DNA of 64,000 nt from Pinus tabuliformis (lineage: Eukaryota; Streptophyta; Pinopsida; Pinales; Pinaceae). The position numbers and the translations under genes are program-made. Each line of letters starts with the position of its first letter. Position 1 is the first letter of the stretch. The notes below the pieces were generated by a model that searched no databases, was not told the DNA's origin, and saw only the letters and a program-made list of their open reading frames with translations. Positions 22,743-34,500 of the stretch are shown here, piece by piece. The stretch is from NCBI GenBank assembly GCA_031772625.1, contig CM062814.1, positions 366,145,750 to 366,209,749 on the forward strand, in the 5' to 3' direction.

Positions 22743-23321
22743 AGGAATGTTCATAACTGTCTTGTTGATTCAAGAGCCTCTTCAAATATTATGCCAAGAG
22801 CTGTGTGCACCAAATTGAATATTACACCTCAAAAATCTGTGGTACACATAGTTCAATTAGACAGGACAAAAGTAGAGGTACTCAGAGAAATAGAACCAGT
22901 ATCAATCAGACTTTCCTCTAATACAAAATTTTCTCAAATAATTGATATTTTAGTGGCTGATATCCCTGAATTTAATGGTTTAATGCTAAGCAAGGATTGG
23001 TCTGAACAGTTGCATGGTTACTTCACAACTGATTGGTCTCACATGTGGTTGAAACATAATGGTAAAGCAAATCAAATCAGGGTAGATCGAGAAAAGTTCA
23101 TGAAATATATAGTCACTGACCTTGAGGGAAGCAATGAACCTATTGCCTTCACCAATAACATCATTGGAAATTACTCGACTCAGTCATTTTTAGGATCCTT
23201 TAATGATCATAGGTCTCCCTTCCCAGATAATGCCATAGTGTCTCAAATAGAAATTTTTTCACAAAAAAATGCTTCCAAGTGTGTAAATTTAGTAGATAAA
23301 ACTTCAAAAATTTCTTTGTTC
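22743..23321 (+). pseudogene. Protease region of Y
   Basis: NCLVDSRASSNIMPRAV at 22755-22805 is the retropepsin active-site region; Gly of D-S-G is Arg here. Downstream text includes VHIVQLDRTKVEVL and NGLMLSKDWSEQLHGYFTTD, which in Tat-type elements follows the protease. The frame ends at a TAG at 23322. It would process the polyprotein; the active-site change makes it dead. Confidence 0.8.
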
Positions 23322-23714
23322 TAGACTCTCCATTTTGGCAGTTCCAAATATGAAGACGGTGCAGGTGCACGATGCATTTTGATCAATCCGCAAGGAGAGA
23401 AAACCATGTTGGCCTACAGACTTGAATTTTAGTGCATCAATAATGTCGTTGAATATGAAGCATTGATCCAAGGTTTGTACAAATCCACTGGCCTTAATGT
23501 CAAATATCTGCAAGTCTATGGTGATTCTGAAATAATTGTGAAGCAGGTAAGAAATACAATTCACTGTGTCTTCAGGCACCTTAAACATTATCAATCATTA
23601 GCCCAGAATCTGACTTCTCACTTCTCTGATTTTAACATTTCTTCAGTTCCTAGACTGCAAAACGCAAGTGCTAATTTACTTGCTAACGTGGCATCCAATC
23701 TTATATCTGCATAA
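23322..23714 (+). pseudogene. Archaeal-type (additional) RNase H of Y, upstream of RT
   Basis: Same phase as protease. The pattern is LHFGSSKYEDGAGARCIL (first catalytic Asp, normally in FDGS, is Gly), NNVVEYEALIQGL (Glu kept), QVYGDSEIIVKQV (Asp kept), then a C-terminal ANLLANVAS where Asp is expected. Stops occur at 23322 and 23430. This fits the RVT_3/RNase H-like fold reported as a second RNase H in plant Tat-lineage elements. Here it lies between protease and RT, while a separate gypsy RNase H follows RT. Confidence 0.8.
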
Positions 23715-23930
23715 GATTTTAGTACAGACAGATTTTCAATAGAGTTAATATTTAGGCCATCTATTCCTGATAATGTAACAAATTGGAGAGTATACAAAAA
23801 TGATGCGGATATACTTAATTTCCTTACATCAGAGGGGTCCTACGAGGAACAGATCATAGATGAACAAGATCATGATCTCCAAATTAAAAATTATTAGAAT
23901 CTAAACCCAATCCTGAAGTCTCTAGTTAAG

Positions 23931-24990
23931 ATGGAAGATCTCTATGATCTAAAGGATAGATTCAAGAAAGTTACTAACTCCAAAACTCAAACTTCTACTT
24001 TGAGATTTGAAGTAGTAAACTTAGGGTCAACTGGAAAACCTCAAAATATCAACCTAGGTCTTGGCCTATCTTTAGAAGAAAGGATAGCATTCATTATGTT
24101 GTTGAAAACATACAAAGGTGTCTTTTCCTGGGATTACTCACATCTCAAAACCTATGATACCTTTCTAATTCGACATACCATACCTATGACTTCGAATGAA
24201 AATCCAATTCAACAGAAGCTTCGCAAAATTCACCCAAACCTTGAAATCCAAATCAAATTTGAATTAAACAAGCTTCTAAAAGCCAAAATAATCTTCCCGG
24301 TTAGACACTCTAAATGGGTATCGAATATGGTGCCTGTAAGGAAAAGGAACGGTGATTTTAGGATTTGTATCGAGTTTAGGAACTTGAATAAAGCTTGTCA
24401 AAAGGACAACTTTCCTTTGCTTACCATGGAACATATATTACAATCAGTTGTAGGTTCCGAATTAATGCCTTCTCTAGATGGATTCTCATGATATAATCAA
24501 ATTCTTGTGCATCCAGATGATAGAATAAAGACAACATTCAGAACCAAGTGGGGAACATGCGCCTATTAGAAGATTCCCTTTGGACTCATTGACGCAAGTA
24601 CTACATTTCAACGTGCTATGGATATTTCTTTTAAAGGTTTGATTAATAAATTAGTTTTTATTTACTTAGATGACATCACAGTCTTTTCTAAGGATAGGAA
24701 CAATCATTTAAGTGACCTGAAGCATATTTTTGAAAGATGCAGGAAATATGGCATTTCCTTAAACCCCAAAAAATCTTATTTTGCTTTACCAGAAGGAAAA
24801 CTCCTTGGGTTTATAGTATCCAAGAAAGGGATTTACATTGATCCCGATAGAGTCCAAGAGATCGAAAAGATTCCTCTCCCACATAACAAAAATACCATGC
24901 AATCATTCCTAGGCCAAATTAATTTTGTAAAATGATTTGTCCCATAATTTTCACAGATTGTCTTACCCCTTCAAACAATGATATGAAAAA
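23931..24990 (+). pseudogene. Reverse transcriptase of Y
   Basis: Continues in the protease/RNase H phase. The N-terminal part includes YKGVFSWDYSHLKTYD and LRKIHPNLEIQIKFELNKLL. RT motifs follow: VRKRNGDFRICIEFRNLNKA, DNFPLLTMEHILQSVVG, LDGFS (then TGA at 24489), KIPFGLIDASTTFQRAM after a TAG, and FIYLDDITVFSKDRNNHL with YLDD intact at about 24663-24674. The RT end is LLGFIVSKKGIYIDPDRVQEI, then QSFLGQINFVK followed by a stop at 24933. At least four stops; otherwise well preserved. Confidence 0.9.
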
Positions 24991-25480
24991 ACATAGTTTT
25001 CAAATGGGGAAAACATGAAAGGGAGTCATTTGAGTTGATTAAAAAATCCATTATTAATGCTCCTTCGCTGACAACTCTTGATTTTCTCAAACCTTTTGTA
25101 TTATATAATTTTTCATCCAATACATCTTACGCAGCAGTTCTAATGCAACTAAATGATGCAAATATTGAAGCACCTATCTCCTTTTTCAGTTCTAACTTGC
25201 AAGGTGCCGAGTTAGATTATTCAGTTGTCGAGAAACAAACATTTGCAGTTTTTAAAACCTTGAAACATTTCAGACCTTTTCTTCTTAAAGGCCATACAAA
25301 GATAATAGTACCCTACCCCGCAATAAGGAAATTATTAATCCAAAGATAAGTAGGGGATAAAAGAGCCAATTCGGTTACTGCACTTCAAGAATATGATGTG
25401 GAAATTCGGTCAGCTAAAATTGTTATGGGTCAATGTTTTTGCAGTATGTTAACAGGAGCTTCCCAATTTTCACGAGAAGA
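24991..25480 (+). pseudogene. Gypsy RNase H of Y
   Basis: FVLYNFSSNTSYAAVLMQ, then ISFFSSNLQGAELDYSVVEK, then LKHFRPFLLKGHTKIIV. The first acidic residue of the fold is not present in its usual place (NFSSN where relatives have a D/S-containing string). A stop at 25347 interrupts the frame, and recognisable codons continue to about 25480. The retained archaeal-type RNase H upstream suggests that this second domain had lost its catalytic role in the lineage, as reported for Tat elements (knowledge plus inference). Confidence 0.8.
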
Positions 25481-25544
25481 AGATCAAGGTAATGAAGTGA
25501 AAATATTAGAGGTAATCCTCAATGATACACAATCATATATGCTG

Positions 25545-26925
25545 ATTTGAAATTTTACTTAAATAATGGATATGCTCCTATGCATATCAATTACCAAAAA
25601 AAGCGTGATTTAAGGTTGAAATCAAATTAGTATGAATTAGTTGATGACATATTGTTTAGAAAAAATTATGATTCAGTATTAGGAAGATGCTTGGAGAAAC
25701 CTGAAGCTGAAAAGGTCATGCAGGAATTACATGATGGACCAGTTGGAGGACATTTCAGAGGAAATACCACAGCTCACAAAATCCTACATGCAGTATATTA
25801 TTGGCCAACGATGTTTAAGGATGCACATGAATATGAAAGAAAGTGTAAAACTTGTCAAACTACAGCCGGAAGAGAAACGAAGCCAACATTACCTTTGCAA
25901 CCAGTAAACATCCAACAACCATTTGAACAATGGGTATTAGACATAATTGGTGAGATCGTTCCTAACTCTTCCAATCTGCATAGATTCATCCTTACAACTA
26001 CTAATTATTTTACAAAATGGGTAGTAGTTATCCCTTTAAGGATAGTCAATATAGAAAACCTTACAGACTTCATTGATCAAAACATTATTACCATGTTTGG
26101 CTTACCCTCAACTTTAATGTTTGACAATGCATCTTACTTTTCTAGAAATGCAATGGTAGAATGTGCTTTAAAGCGAGGCTTTAACCTAAAATATTTAGCC
26201 AACTATTATCCACAAGGTAATGGATTCGTAGAATCAACAAACAAAAAGCTCATTAGAATTATCAAAGGAATATTGACCAAAATCATAAAAATTGGCACAA
26301 AGCATTGACATTTGCTCTACGGGTAGACAGAATTACACAGAAGGCTTCTATCAGTTCTTCCCATTTTGCTTTGGTTTATGGAAACAAAGTTGTTCTTCCC
26401 ACAAACATAGCAATCCCATCTCTTGCCCTAGTGCAATTAATCAATGAAAACACTTCTTCTTGTCTCCAAGCTAGATAGTTTCATATTCTTAAGCTTGAAG
26501 AAGAATGAGAAAAGACCAAAGCAACCCAATTCCATCATCAACAATTAGTCAAAGCCTCGTTTGATACAATCTCTTCCAGTCAAAAAAATTTCAAAGTAAG
26601 GGATTTGGTTTTGAAATGGGACAAAGCACACAAAGAAAAGGGTAAACATATAAAATTTCAAAGATTATGGCTTGGCCCTTTTCAAATTATTGAGAAAATT
26701 GGACAATCAACGTTTCTTTTACAAGACTCATCAAGTAAAAAGGATTCTTTGCCCATTAATGGGAAAATATTGCAAAAAAATAATTTTCTTACAAGACAAC
26801 CTCTTCCACTTTTGTATCATATCGCCTTTCAAATTCCTAGGAAAATAAAGTTTAAGTTGTATTTACTTTTGGCTTTTCAAAATAAAATCTTTGATAATAT
26901 TTTGATTTTTCGCTTGTATAAGTAA
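25545..26925 (+). pseudogene. Integrase of Y
   Basis: After a frameshift near 25540 the frame holds a full integrase. The zinc region is LHDGPVGGHFRGNTTAHKIL, then ERKCKTCQ. The core holds WVLDIIGEI (Asp), STLMFDNASYF (Asp) and YPQGNGFVESTNKKL (Glu), so the DDE triad is intact. Another frameshift near 26278-26300 moves reading to the phase containing HFALVYGNKVVLPTNIA and, after two stops, the C-terminal KVRDLVLKWDKAH. It should insert the cDNA. It is the last gene before the 3' untranslated region. Confidence 0.9.
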
Positions 26926-27883
26926 ATAAAAGTTAAAAGCAATAATTAGAACATTTAACCCCATTTTTTCTAAAAAACTTGATCTTGCTAAAAACATTTA
27001 TTCTATGAACAAACTCTTATCTTTTTAGAGTATGAATGTTTTGTTATCATTCAAGAAAAGAATATTTAACCTAGTAAGGACTTTCTGCAGATCAGTATCT
27101 TAAAACTCTATCATTATCATCCAAAACTCTCAAAAGAGCCAATGATTCACCCCATCTGATAAAATTTTCCTTTTTCAGAGTGTAATTCTAAAATATACAA
27201 AACTTAGAACATAAAAGGTGTCATTGCAAGCTTGTTTACCATGGTGATAGGGAAATAATTAAATGAATATTACCAATACTGTATATCAAGATAGGGTAAT
27301 ATCCAATGATCTCATCGATCAGAAGATAAGGGGTCTCATCAAGAGCCAGCTTGTTGATTTTAGTTACAACTATTGAATGGCATTGTCATTATTAGCTTAA
27401 CAAGCCTAGACAATGTCTTTTAAGAAACCTCAAAGAAAATTTTATATTAAAAAGGAAAAAAGGACAAAATTCAAGTGAGATTCAAAGCAAGTGAATGTCA
27501 TTTTGAAATTTGAAAATTGCTTCAGATGGGATTATGAATCATTTTTGGCTAAAAGATAACCCTGTCAAGGCTATGAACGCCTGCTAGTAGTAGAGATTCT
27601 ATCTGTGATAAATGAGTAAACATCAAAAACTAATATGTAGAAAACATCTACTATATCACTTTAACTCTTATTATTGGCCGATGCAAACATTCGTATTTAT
27701 ATCATTACAAGAGTAAAGTAGCTGAATAAATAGATTATGTAAGTGATAAAGATTCTAGAGAAATGTTGTTTACTTTTATAACTCATGTTATTATTATTCC
27801 TATAAATCTAATTACTTTGAAAGTTCTAGAAATTTTAGAAAACTACTCATAGATAACTGGTTCTCCCAAGTGAAGCACCAATT
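26926..27883 (+). other. 3' untranslated region of Y
   Basis: About 960 bp of AT-rich DNA without a frame. The end before the 3' LTR, CCCAAGTGAAGCACCAAT, is only weakly purine-rich, so the polypurine tract is poor or mutated. Confidence 0.6.
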
Positions 27884-30855
27884 GTTGTACTATGTAACAA
27901 CCATCCCATTTATGGATAACAATATCTAGGTTAGAGATATAAGTTTGGACCCCTTTTTTTAAATTTTAGTTTTTAGCATAATAAAACCTAACTCCAAGAA
28001 ATTGCCTTGAAAAATCTTGCAAAACAATCCGAGGATAAAATCCTTATCCCAAATCACAAATTGTACTTTTCCATGTGACTATCATAAAACACCTTTAAAA
28101 TTTTGAGATGCGTGATCAAACCACCCGCTATGATATCCTGATTATAAGCACCTTGTCATTTTACAAATCGCACGTCGCAAACTTCACAAGTAATTAAGCT
28201 ATGCCATTACAATGCCCATTAATGATTTGCGAAATGCAATATTGCGACAATGGCAATCGCCAATGCTATAGTGTGTCCATTTGAAGATTGCAATATGTGA
28301 ATAAGAGCGGTAAGCGTGTGAAATAATTGTGTTTTAAATACAAAAACGAACGAATTGATAGGATAATAAATATTTAGTGGCCTGATGAGAGGTTAATCAT
28401 TTTCCAAGTTATGGGTAGTTAACGATGAGTATCTCATTAAACCTTTCTCATGATCCAAGGTCATTATAGATATGATTTCAATCTTAATTGCCTGATATTG
28501 TCTGTGCTGATATATCTTGTCCATTTCAGGCAAGCTACAAAAGACATGTCATTGAGGAAGGTGATGCAGAACAAAAGAAACAGAGAATTACAGAATCCGA
28601 GTTTACAAAGATGGCTTCCATATTCTTTGATACAGTTTGTAGCTCTAATGGAGGAGAAACAACTTGGGAGGTCATTTACAATAGGCTTGAGGAAGAGTGT
28701 CCCAATATTATTCTTACAAGAGCAACAGTTGACTCAACAAGACCTTGGGGGATTTAATTCAAGGACGTTAACTGTTCTTTCATGCATAGGATAGGAGCGA
28801 AGGATAAAATCCTCCCATACATGGATATGATCATATGGGTGGTCGAAAACCTCACCACTGAAGATAGGCAATTCAGTAATTCAAGAAATGAACTCACAGG
28901 ATCGTTCAAAGCAGAGGAGATGAAGAAAATGTATCATATACCTTATCCTCAGGATATATAAGATAAGACATATATGGTGAGGTTCGTAAAGAAGAACCCA
29001 GACCCATTCAAGCTATTTCAGGGCTGGAGAGTATTAGACAACAAATTCAAATTTGACAAATCGGGTATGTATTCTATAGCCTCTTTGGAAAACCCTTATA
29101 ACTATGCAGCTGCTATGTTATGTAGACTATATGGGTTTCCCAATAATTCTAAGATTTCCATAGAATGCATTCCTCTGATTGATGCTTGTGTTAACTCCCA
29201 CATCATGAATTGGGCCACCATCCTATCTGACAACCTATCCACCATCATTACCGAGTATCGAGATAAGAGAGCCTCCTCTCAAGAGAACTTTTCCCCCTTC
29301 TATTTTTGGGCCTACGTTATGGATGCCATCTATTTCTCCACCACATTTCTGACCATGGGTTGGAAATGGACCTTACAGGATCCCTACCCCATCCACCTCA
29401 GTCATAAGAAAATATGGGAGTCCCATTATATACCTCGTTTCTATAAGGTATGTCATTCTGTTATTTTTCCCCTGCATCAAATGATTTACAATAAGAAAGC
29501 CCCCAGGTTTTCCAAAGAAGCTGCAACAGATCTTCTAGCTGTCGACAAATATTTTATTGAAGAATGGTTCACTTACATTAGGGATTTTGGTAGCACATCC
29601 GACCAAAATGTCCTTCCTTTATATGTTTCTGATAAATTGTTAGCAAGCGAAATTGCTTACCAGACCGTAGGAAAAGGCCTAACTAAAGTCCTCAAAGAAA
29701 ACAATAAGCTAATATGGCACTCTTTTCCTATCAAGTGTGGTTCTTTTTCTTTAGCAAATATTAATCATGCCATTAAAGAGTCAGCAAACATGGAACCCCT
29801 CAGGCTTCATACATTGCCGAAAAGGCAATTCGATCCAAACAAGGTAGAAAATAACATCACTACTACGGTAAAGCTCAAGCCATACAACCATGAGGATAAT
29901 GATTTTGAAGACCTGTTACAGTTAGCCAAGTCCTTCGAACAAGCATTCGAATGGGCTAAAGCAAACCTAAGTCCTGAAAATTTTGAAAGATTTTGGTAAT
30001 TCAGAAATGAAAGGCTCACAGTAATCCCACTGCACTTATTAAAGATCGAAGATAAGCCCACACCAAGTGTGACTGTTAATAGTGAAGGACCTAGTTCTCG
30101 CACAACGTCTCAGGTGAATACTGAGAAAACACCAGATATGAGGAAGCCCTAAGAGACAGATAATACATCAGAGTCTGGTAGGAAGTCACCTGAGAAATAG
30201 GTTCTGAGCACCCCACCTAAAGAAATCAGTTCAGAGGTCAAAAGTAGTAGTTTGGAGTAGGAGTGGGATCAGTTTAATCAAAAATTGCAAGACACTCCCA
30301 AAATGACAGATACTAAAGAGACAATGGAGTGTTAAACTCCTCTACATATTCAAGATAATACAAAGTCCAAGCCCATGGATGAGCAATCCAAACCTGTGGA
30401 TGAGCAGGCGAAAACATCCGAGTAGACTAAGATTATCCCTGATCTGCCCACATCAGAGATCATATTGAAAGTGACCTAAATCCCTCCACTTGATGTGTTC
30501 TATAGCCCTCTCCACAAGGTAATAGTAAGAAGACAGAGAAAAAGTAAAAGGGTAGAAACACCCAAGCTCCCACCTGGAAACGAGCCCATGGACATAGTCT
30601 AGAGGGACATTCCATTCAACTCAACTAAGAACTTGACTAGATTGTCATAGTTCAAGGGAGCGTATGCAACGACCACTATGGAAAAAGCTACTGAAGTCTT
30701 TACTTTGTTGAGAGAAAGGGGGGAGAGAATTTCACAACTCAAGCAACAACTCGAAATAGAGAAAGCAAGTGTGAACAATCAAGCAGTCGAGCAGCTCACC
30801 CAATTGCAATAGATCATGGAGGTCCTGAAAATAAGCCATGAAGATGATATATCAG
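27884..30855 (+). repeat. 3' LTR of Y, first part (interrupted by K1)
   Basis: Starts TGTTGTACTATGTAACAACC and is collinear with 10680-13661. 27884-28487 is AT-rich and non-coding; the rest is the LTR reading frame. It resumes at 35692 after K1. Confidence 0.9.
28488..30855 (+). pseudogene. LTR-encoded protein of Y, 3' LTR copy, N-terminal part
   Basis: The best-preserved copy of the unknown protein. One phase is kept from 28488 to the K1 insertion at 30855, including an uninterrupted 341-codon run at 28974-29999. An in-frame TAA lies just before 28488 and there is no nearby in-frame ATG; the splice-acceptor-like TTTCAG|G is at 28524-28530. Stops at 28756 and 28959 are sense codons in the 5' LTR copy. 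Clear segments are NPDPFKLFQGWRVLDNKF, MLCRLYGFPNNSKISIE, PFYFWAYVMDAIYFSTTFLT and KIWESHYIPRFYKVCHSVIF. Aromatic-rich stretches without long hydrophobic runs suggest a folded soluble domain. No catalytic motif or nucleic-acid-binding knuckle is visible. Confidence 0.75.
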
Positions 30856-31316
30856 TGTAGGTTTTAACCCCGTACAAAAATTACCTGCATACGAACTCTA
30901 AAAAAATAAAATAAACAAAGGCAAGAGCATAACACATAAAACACATATACATAGAGTGTTTCCCCTAGATCCCAAAACCGGGAATACCAGCTTGATTTTT
31001 CATTATGTTCCTTTCATATGTTACAATACATATATATACATGCTGAAGCATCCAATACCATGGACCAAAAACCATCATGCCCAAAACCATGTGTGAAAAA
31101 CATGCACCAAACCATAGGTAGGTTCGCCCACCTAATATAGGATCCAAATTTTTTCCCCCAAGGCACTACCCTAGATCCTGTAGAGGGGGGATACCCGCCC
31201 CCCTTATGATCCCCTCACTGCCCACTTGGCGCAACGAAGGGAGGGCTTCGCCCCTCCTCTAACCCCCCAGTTAACTATGGAGTCTAGTCATGGAAAGAAT
31301 ATAACACAACCCAACA
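30856..31316 (-). repeat. 3' LTR of K1 (full length)
   Basis: 461 bp. It contains a GC-rich block at about 31174-31270 with two potential hairpins (GGGGGG..CCCCCC near 31184-31202, and GGGAGGGCTTCGCCCCTCC near 31240-31258) that the 5' LTR lacks. A minus-strand TATA-like run TATATATA is at about 31030-31038. Confidence 0.9.
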
Positions 31317-31330
31317 TTCTCCCACTTGTT
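31317..31330 (-). other. Polypurine tract of K1
   Basis: The minus strand reads CAAGTGGGAGAA directly before the TGTTGGG start of the 3' LTR, the usual copia arrangement. Confidence 0.85.
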
Positions 31331-31364
31331 GTTTTCTTTCCACAGCGGCCATATGAGAGCTTAA

Positions 31365-32057
31365 TCATTTATCTAGCCTTGCAACGCCCATTGTTTCTCT
31401 ACACCAAGAGAACTTCTCAGAGCTCACAGATTTTGTCAATGCATCTATAGTATTCTTCAAAGTGTCCACCTTTACCAGCAACACCTTTTTGTCTTCTATC
31501 ATATCCCTCACAAAGTGATACTGAACATCAATGTGATTTGTCTTTGAATGGTAGGCAGGGTTCTTTGCCAAGTAAATTGCACTTTGGCCATCATAGTCTA
31601 TCCTTATAGCTCCCTGTACTAACCCCATACTTGAACAAAATATCTGCAACCAAACTGTTTCCTTTCTTGCATGAGTGGCTGCCATATATTCTTCCACTAT
31701 AGTTGATAGTGCCACTACATATTGTTTCTTACTCATCCAACTGAATGCACCTCAAAATAGGTTAAACACATGCCCACTTGTAGATCTTCTTTGATCTAGA
31801 TCTCCAGCCTAGTCTGCATCAACAAAGCCATGATTATCCAAAAATCTGTCCAATCCTAGTCTTTCTTGGTAACACAAACCATAGTCACTAGTGCCATGCA
31901 AATACTTTAAAACCCACTTCACTGCTATCCAATTCTCCTTCCCTGATTTGGACATAAACCTGCTCAATACTCCCACTACATATGCAATGTCTAGTCTAGT
32001 AAATACCATCACACACATCAGGCTACTGACTGCACTTGCATATGGAACGTGGGACAT
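31365..32057 (-). pseudogene. RNase H of K1
   Basis: Copia RNase H text in one phase with two stops between 31737 and 31808: FTRLDIAYVVGVLSRFM, KWVLKYLHGTSDYGL, YVVALSTIVEEYMAATHA, then IRIDYDGQSAIYLAKNPAYH and KTNHIDVQYHFVRDMI. The Glu of the usual S-T-x-E-A-E-Y is within TIVEEYM, and the D-x-Q-S-A motif is present. It follows RT directly, in the same phase. Confidence 0.85.
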
Positions 32058-32087
32058 GTCCTCTTCCTCTTATTGTGTCTTGCGACA

Positions 32088-33240
32088 CTATTCATCAGAT
32101 AACTTTACACCTATAGGAATAGGAACCTTCACCTGTTTACTATCCTGCATATTAAACCTTTGCAATATTGTCTCAACATGCTTTCTTTGGTTTAACCAGA
32201 GCTTCCTCGTTTCCCGATCTCTTTTAATTTCCATGCCCAAGATATAGTTTGCGGCACCAAGATCTTTCATGTCGAATTTGGAGGACGATTGGTTCTTCAA
32301 ATCTTGGATAATTTCTTTGTCATTTACAACCAACAACATATCATCCACATACAAGACTAGATAAATAACACGATCACCAATTAATTTAAAATACACACAG
32401 TGATCTACTTTGCTTCTAGTGAAGCCAAGTCCCCATATAAATGTATCAAATTTTTGATACCACATCCTTGGTGATGGTTTTAACCCATACAGAGAATTCC
32501 TTAACTTGCATTCCAATTATTTCTTACCCTTCACCGCAAATCCTTTAGGTTGCTTCATGTAGATCTCCTCTTCTAGATCCCTGTGGAGAAATGTTGTCTT
32601 CACATCCATCTGTTCTACCTCAAAATCAAAAGCAGCAACAACAGATAAAAGTAATCTATTAGAACCTACCTTGGAAATAGGAGAAGAAATATCACAAAAA
32701 TCAATTCTCGACACCTGGGAATAACCTTTTGCTACCAACCGAGCTTTGTATTTCTCCACCTTTCCTTCTACATTTGTCTTCTTCTTGAACACCCATTTTC
32801 TGCCAATGGGTTTCCTTCCAGTGAGCAACACCACTAGATCCCAAGCCTCATTTTTGTTCAAAGATGCCATTTCATCAACCATGGCCTCTTTCGAGAGTTT
32901 TCCATCCTTTGAATCTACTGCTTCCTTCACAGTTCTAGGATCATCATTAGTAATAGATAAATAAAAATTTGAGCAGAAAGATGATGGACTATACCTTTCT
33001 GGCTGCCTTATTTCTTGAACTAATCTTCTCATGACCAAATTTTGTGGCTCTTCATCTTTTGATTCCTCTTCTATTGTAGAGTCTGATTCTTCCTCCTTTA
33101 GCTCAAACTCTATCTTCTCAGTTTCCTTTGATGCGAATTCATGTTTAATAACATTTTCTGCCTCTCTGAACACCACATCTCAGCTGTACACAACCTTCCT
33201 TGTGACTGGGTTCCAAAGCTTATAACCCTTTAAACCATCC
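32088..33240 (-). pseudogene. Reverse transcriptase of K1
   Basis: Begins near 33176. The acidic linker is followed by KAMVDEMASLNKNEAWDLV and GRKPIGRKWVFKKKTNVEGK, then YKARLVAKGYSQVSRIDFCD and VEQMDVKTTFLHRDLEEEIY. A stop near 32517 is followed in phase by NSLYGLKPSPRMWYQKFD and YLVLYVDDMLLVVN, with the YVDD box intact (about 32340-32355). The C-terminal part is YILGMEIKRDRETRKLWLNQ. Only one stop interrupts the domain, so K1 is comparatively young among the elements here. Confidence 0.9.
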
Positions 33241-33374
33241 TTATACCCAATAAAGATGCAATTTTCAGATTTACTATCCAACTTTGTTCTTTTTTCCTTT
33301 GGAACATGTACATATGCATCACATCCAAATGCCCTCATATGTGAAAGAGAGGGTTTCTTACCAGTCCATACCTC

Positions 33375-33960
33375 TTATGGAGTCTTATCATCCAATGTTG
33401 ATGAAGGCGATCTGTTGACCACGTAACATGTTGTATCCTCTACCTCTACCCAAAATTCCTGTCCTAACCTAGCACCACTGAGCATGCTTCTTGCCCTTTC
33501 CATCAACGTCTTGTTCATTCTTTTTGCAGCTCCATTTTTCTCATGTGTGTATGGAGTAGTCTTCTGTAGTGCTATACCACACTCCTTACAAAATTCTTCA
33601 AATTCCATGCTGCAAAACTCTCCCCCGTTATCTATCCTTGGGACATTTATCTTCTTCTCTGTCTGGTTTTCCATGAGAGCCTTAAATTCTTTAAAACTGT
33701 CAAAGGCTTCAGATTTCTTCTTGAGGAAATATATCCATGTATTCCTTAAGAAGTAATCTATAAATGATACATAGTACACAGACTTACCTAGTGATGGAAC
33801 CTTCACAAGTTCAAACACATCACTGTGCACAAGCTCTAGCATCTATTTTTCCCTCTTACCAATAGAGGGGAAACTCACCTGATTCTGCTTCTCATATACA
33901 CAATTTTCACAGAAATCAAAATCTAAAGAGCTATTAGTCATACCTTCTACCATACCTTTA
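33375..33960 (-). pseudogene. Integrase of K1
   Basis: The zinc/GAG_pre-integrase region lies just upstream (about 34030-33930, HQRLGHIGDKGLRIPNCKG). The core holds LELVHSDVFELVKV (Asp), NVPRIDNGGEFCSMEF (Asp) and EKNGAAKRMNKTLMERA, where the catalytic Glu (V-A-E-R-M-N in relatives) is Lys. The end is FWVEVEDTTCYVVNRSPS. It is inactive because of the Glu change and stops at both edges of the frame. Confidence 0.85.
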
Positions 33961-34500
33961 CAATTAGGTATTCGAAGGCCCTTATCTCCAATATGTCCAA
34001 GCCTTTGATGTCATAACATGGTCTTTTCTCCAGAGACCACTAGATTTTCTGCTCTACTTTCAAGAACCATAAAGATGTTGCACCCATCAATAACAGTGCT
34101 ACCTCGCAACTTGTACAAAGTTCCAATTTGAACTCCCCGCATCAATACCAGTGCTCCCTAAACCATCTTGTAGGTATCTTTCTCGAACAATATTTTTACA
34201 CCTAAACCATCCACTGTGCTTATAGAAATTAGATTTCTGGCCAATGCAGGAATATGCAGAACACCTGGAAGTGTTCTAACCCTTCCACCTTGCAACTTCA
34301 ACTTTACTTTTCAACGACCAATAATTCTAGCCTTCTTATCATCCCCTAAGAAGACATCACCACCATCATATTTCTCATACTCGTAGAACCACTCTCTATG
34401 GGGAGTGAAGTGAAAGGATGCACCTGAGTCAATGAACCGTGCCTCATGATCTACATGTGTACTTGAAGAAGCCAAGTATACATCCCCACCTTCATCTGAG
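33961..34500 (-). pseudogene. Protease and pre-integrase region of K1
   Basis: ARFIDSGASFHFTPHREWF near 34445-34390 contains the DSG(A) active site. The text continues through YDGGDVFLGDDKKARIIGR and LPGVLHIPALARNLIS, typical of the copia protease/GAG_pre-integrase linker. Stops near 34310, 34160 and 34015 break the frame. Confidence 0.75.
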
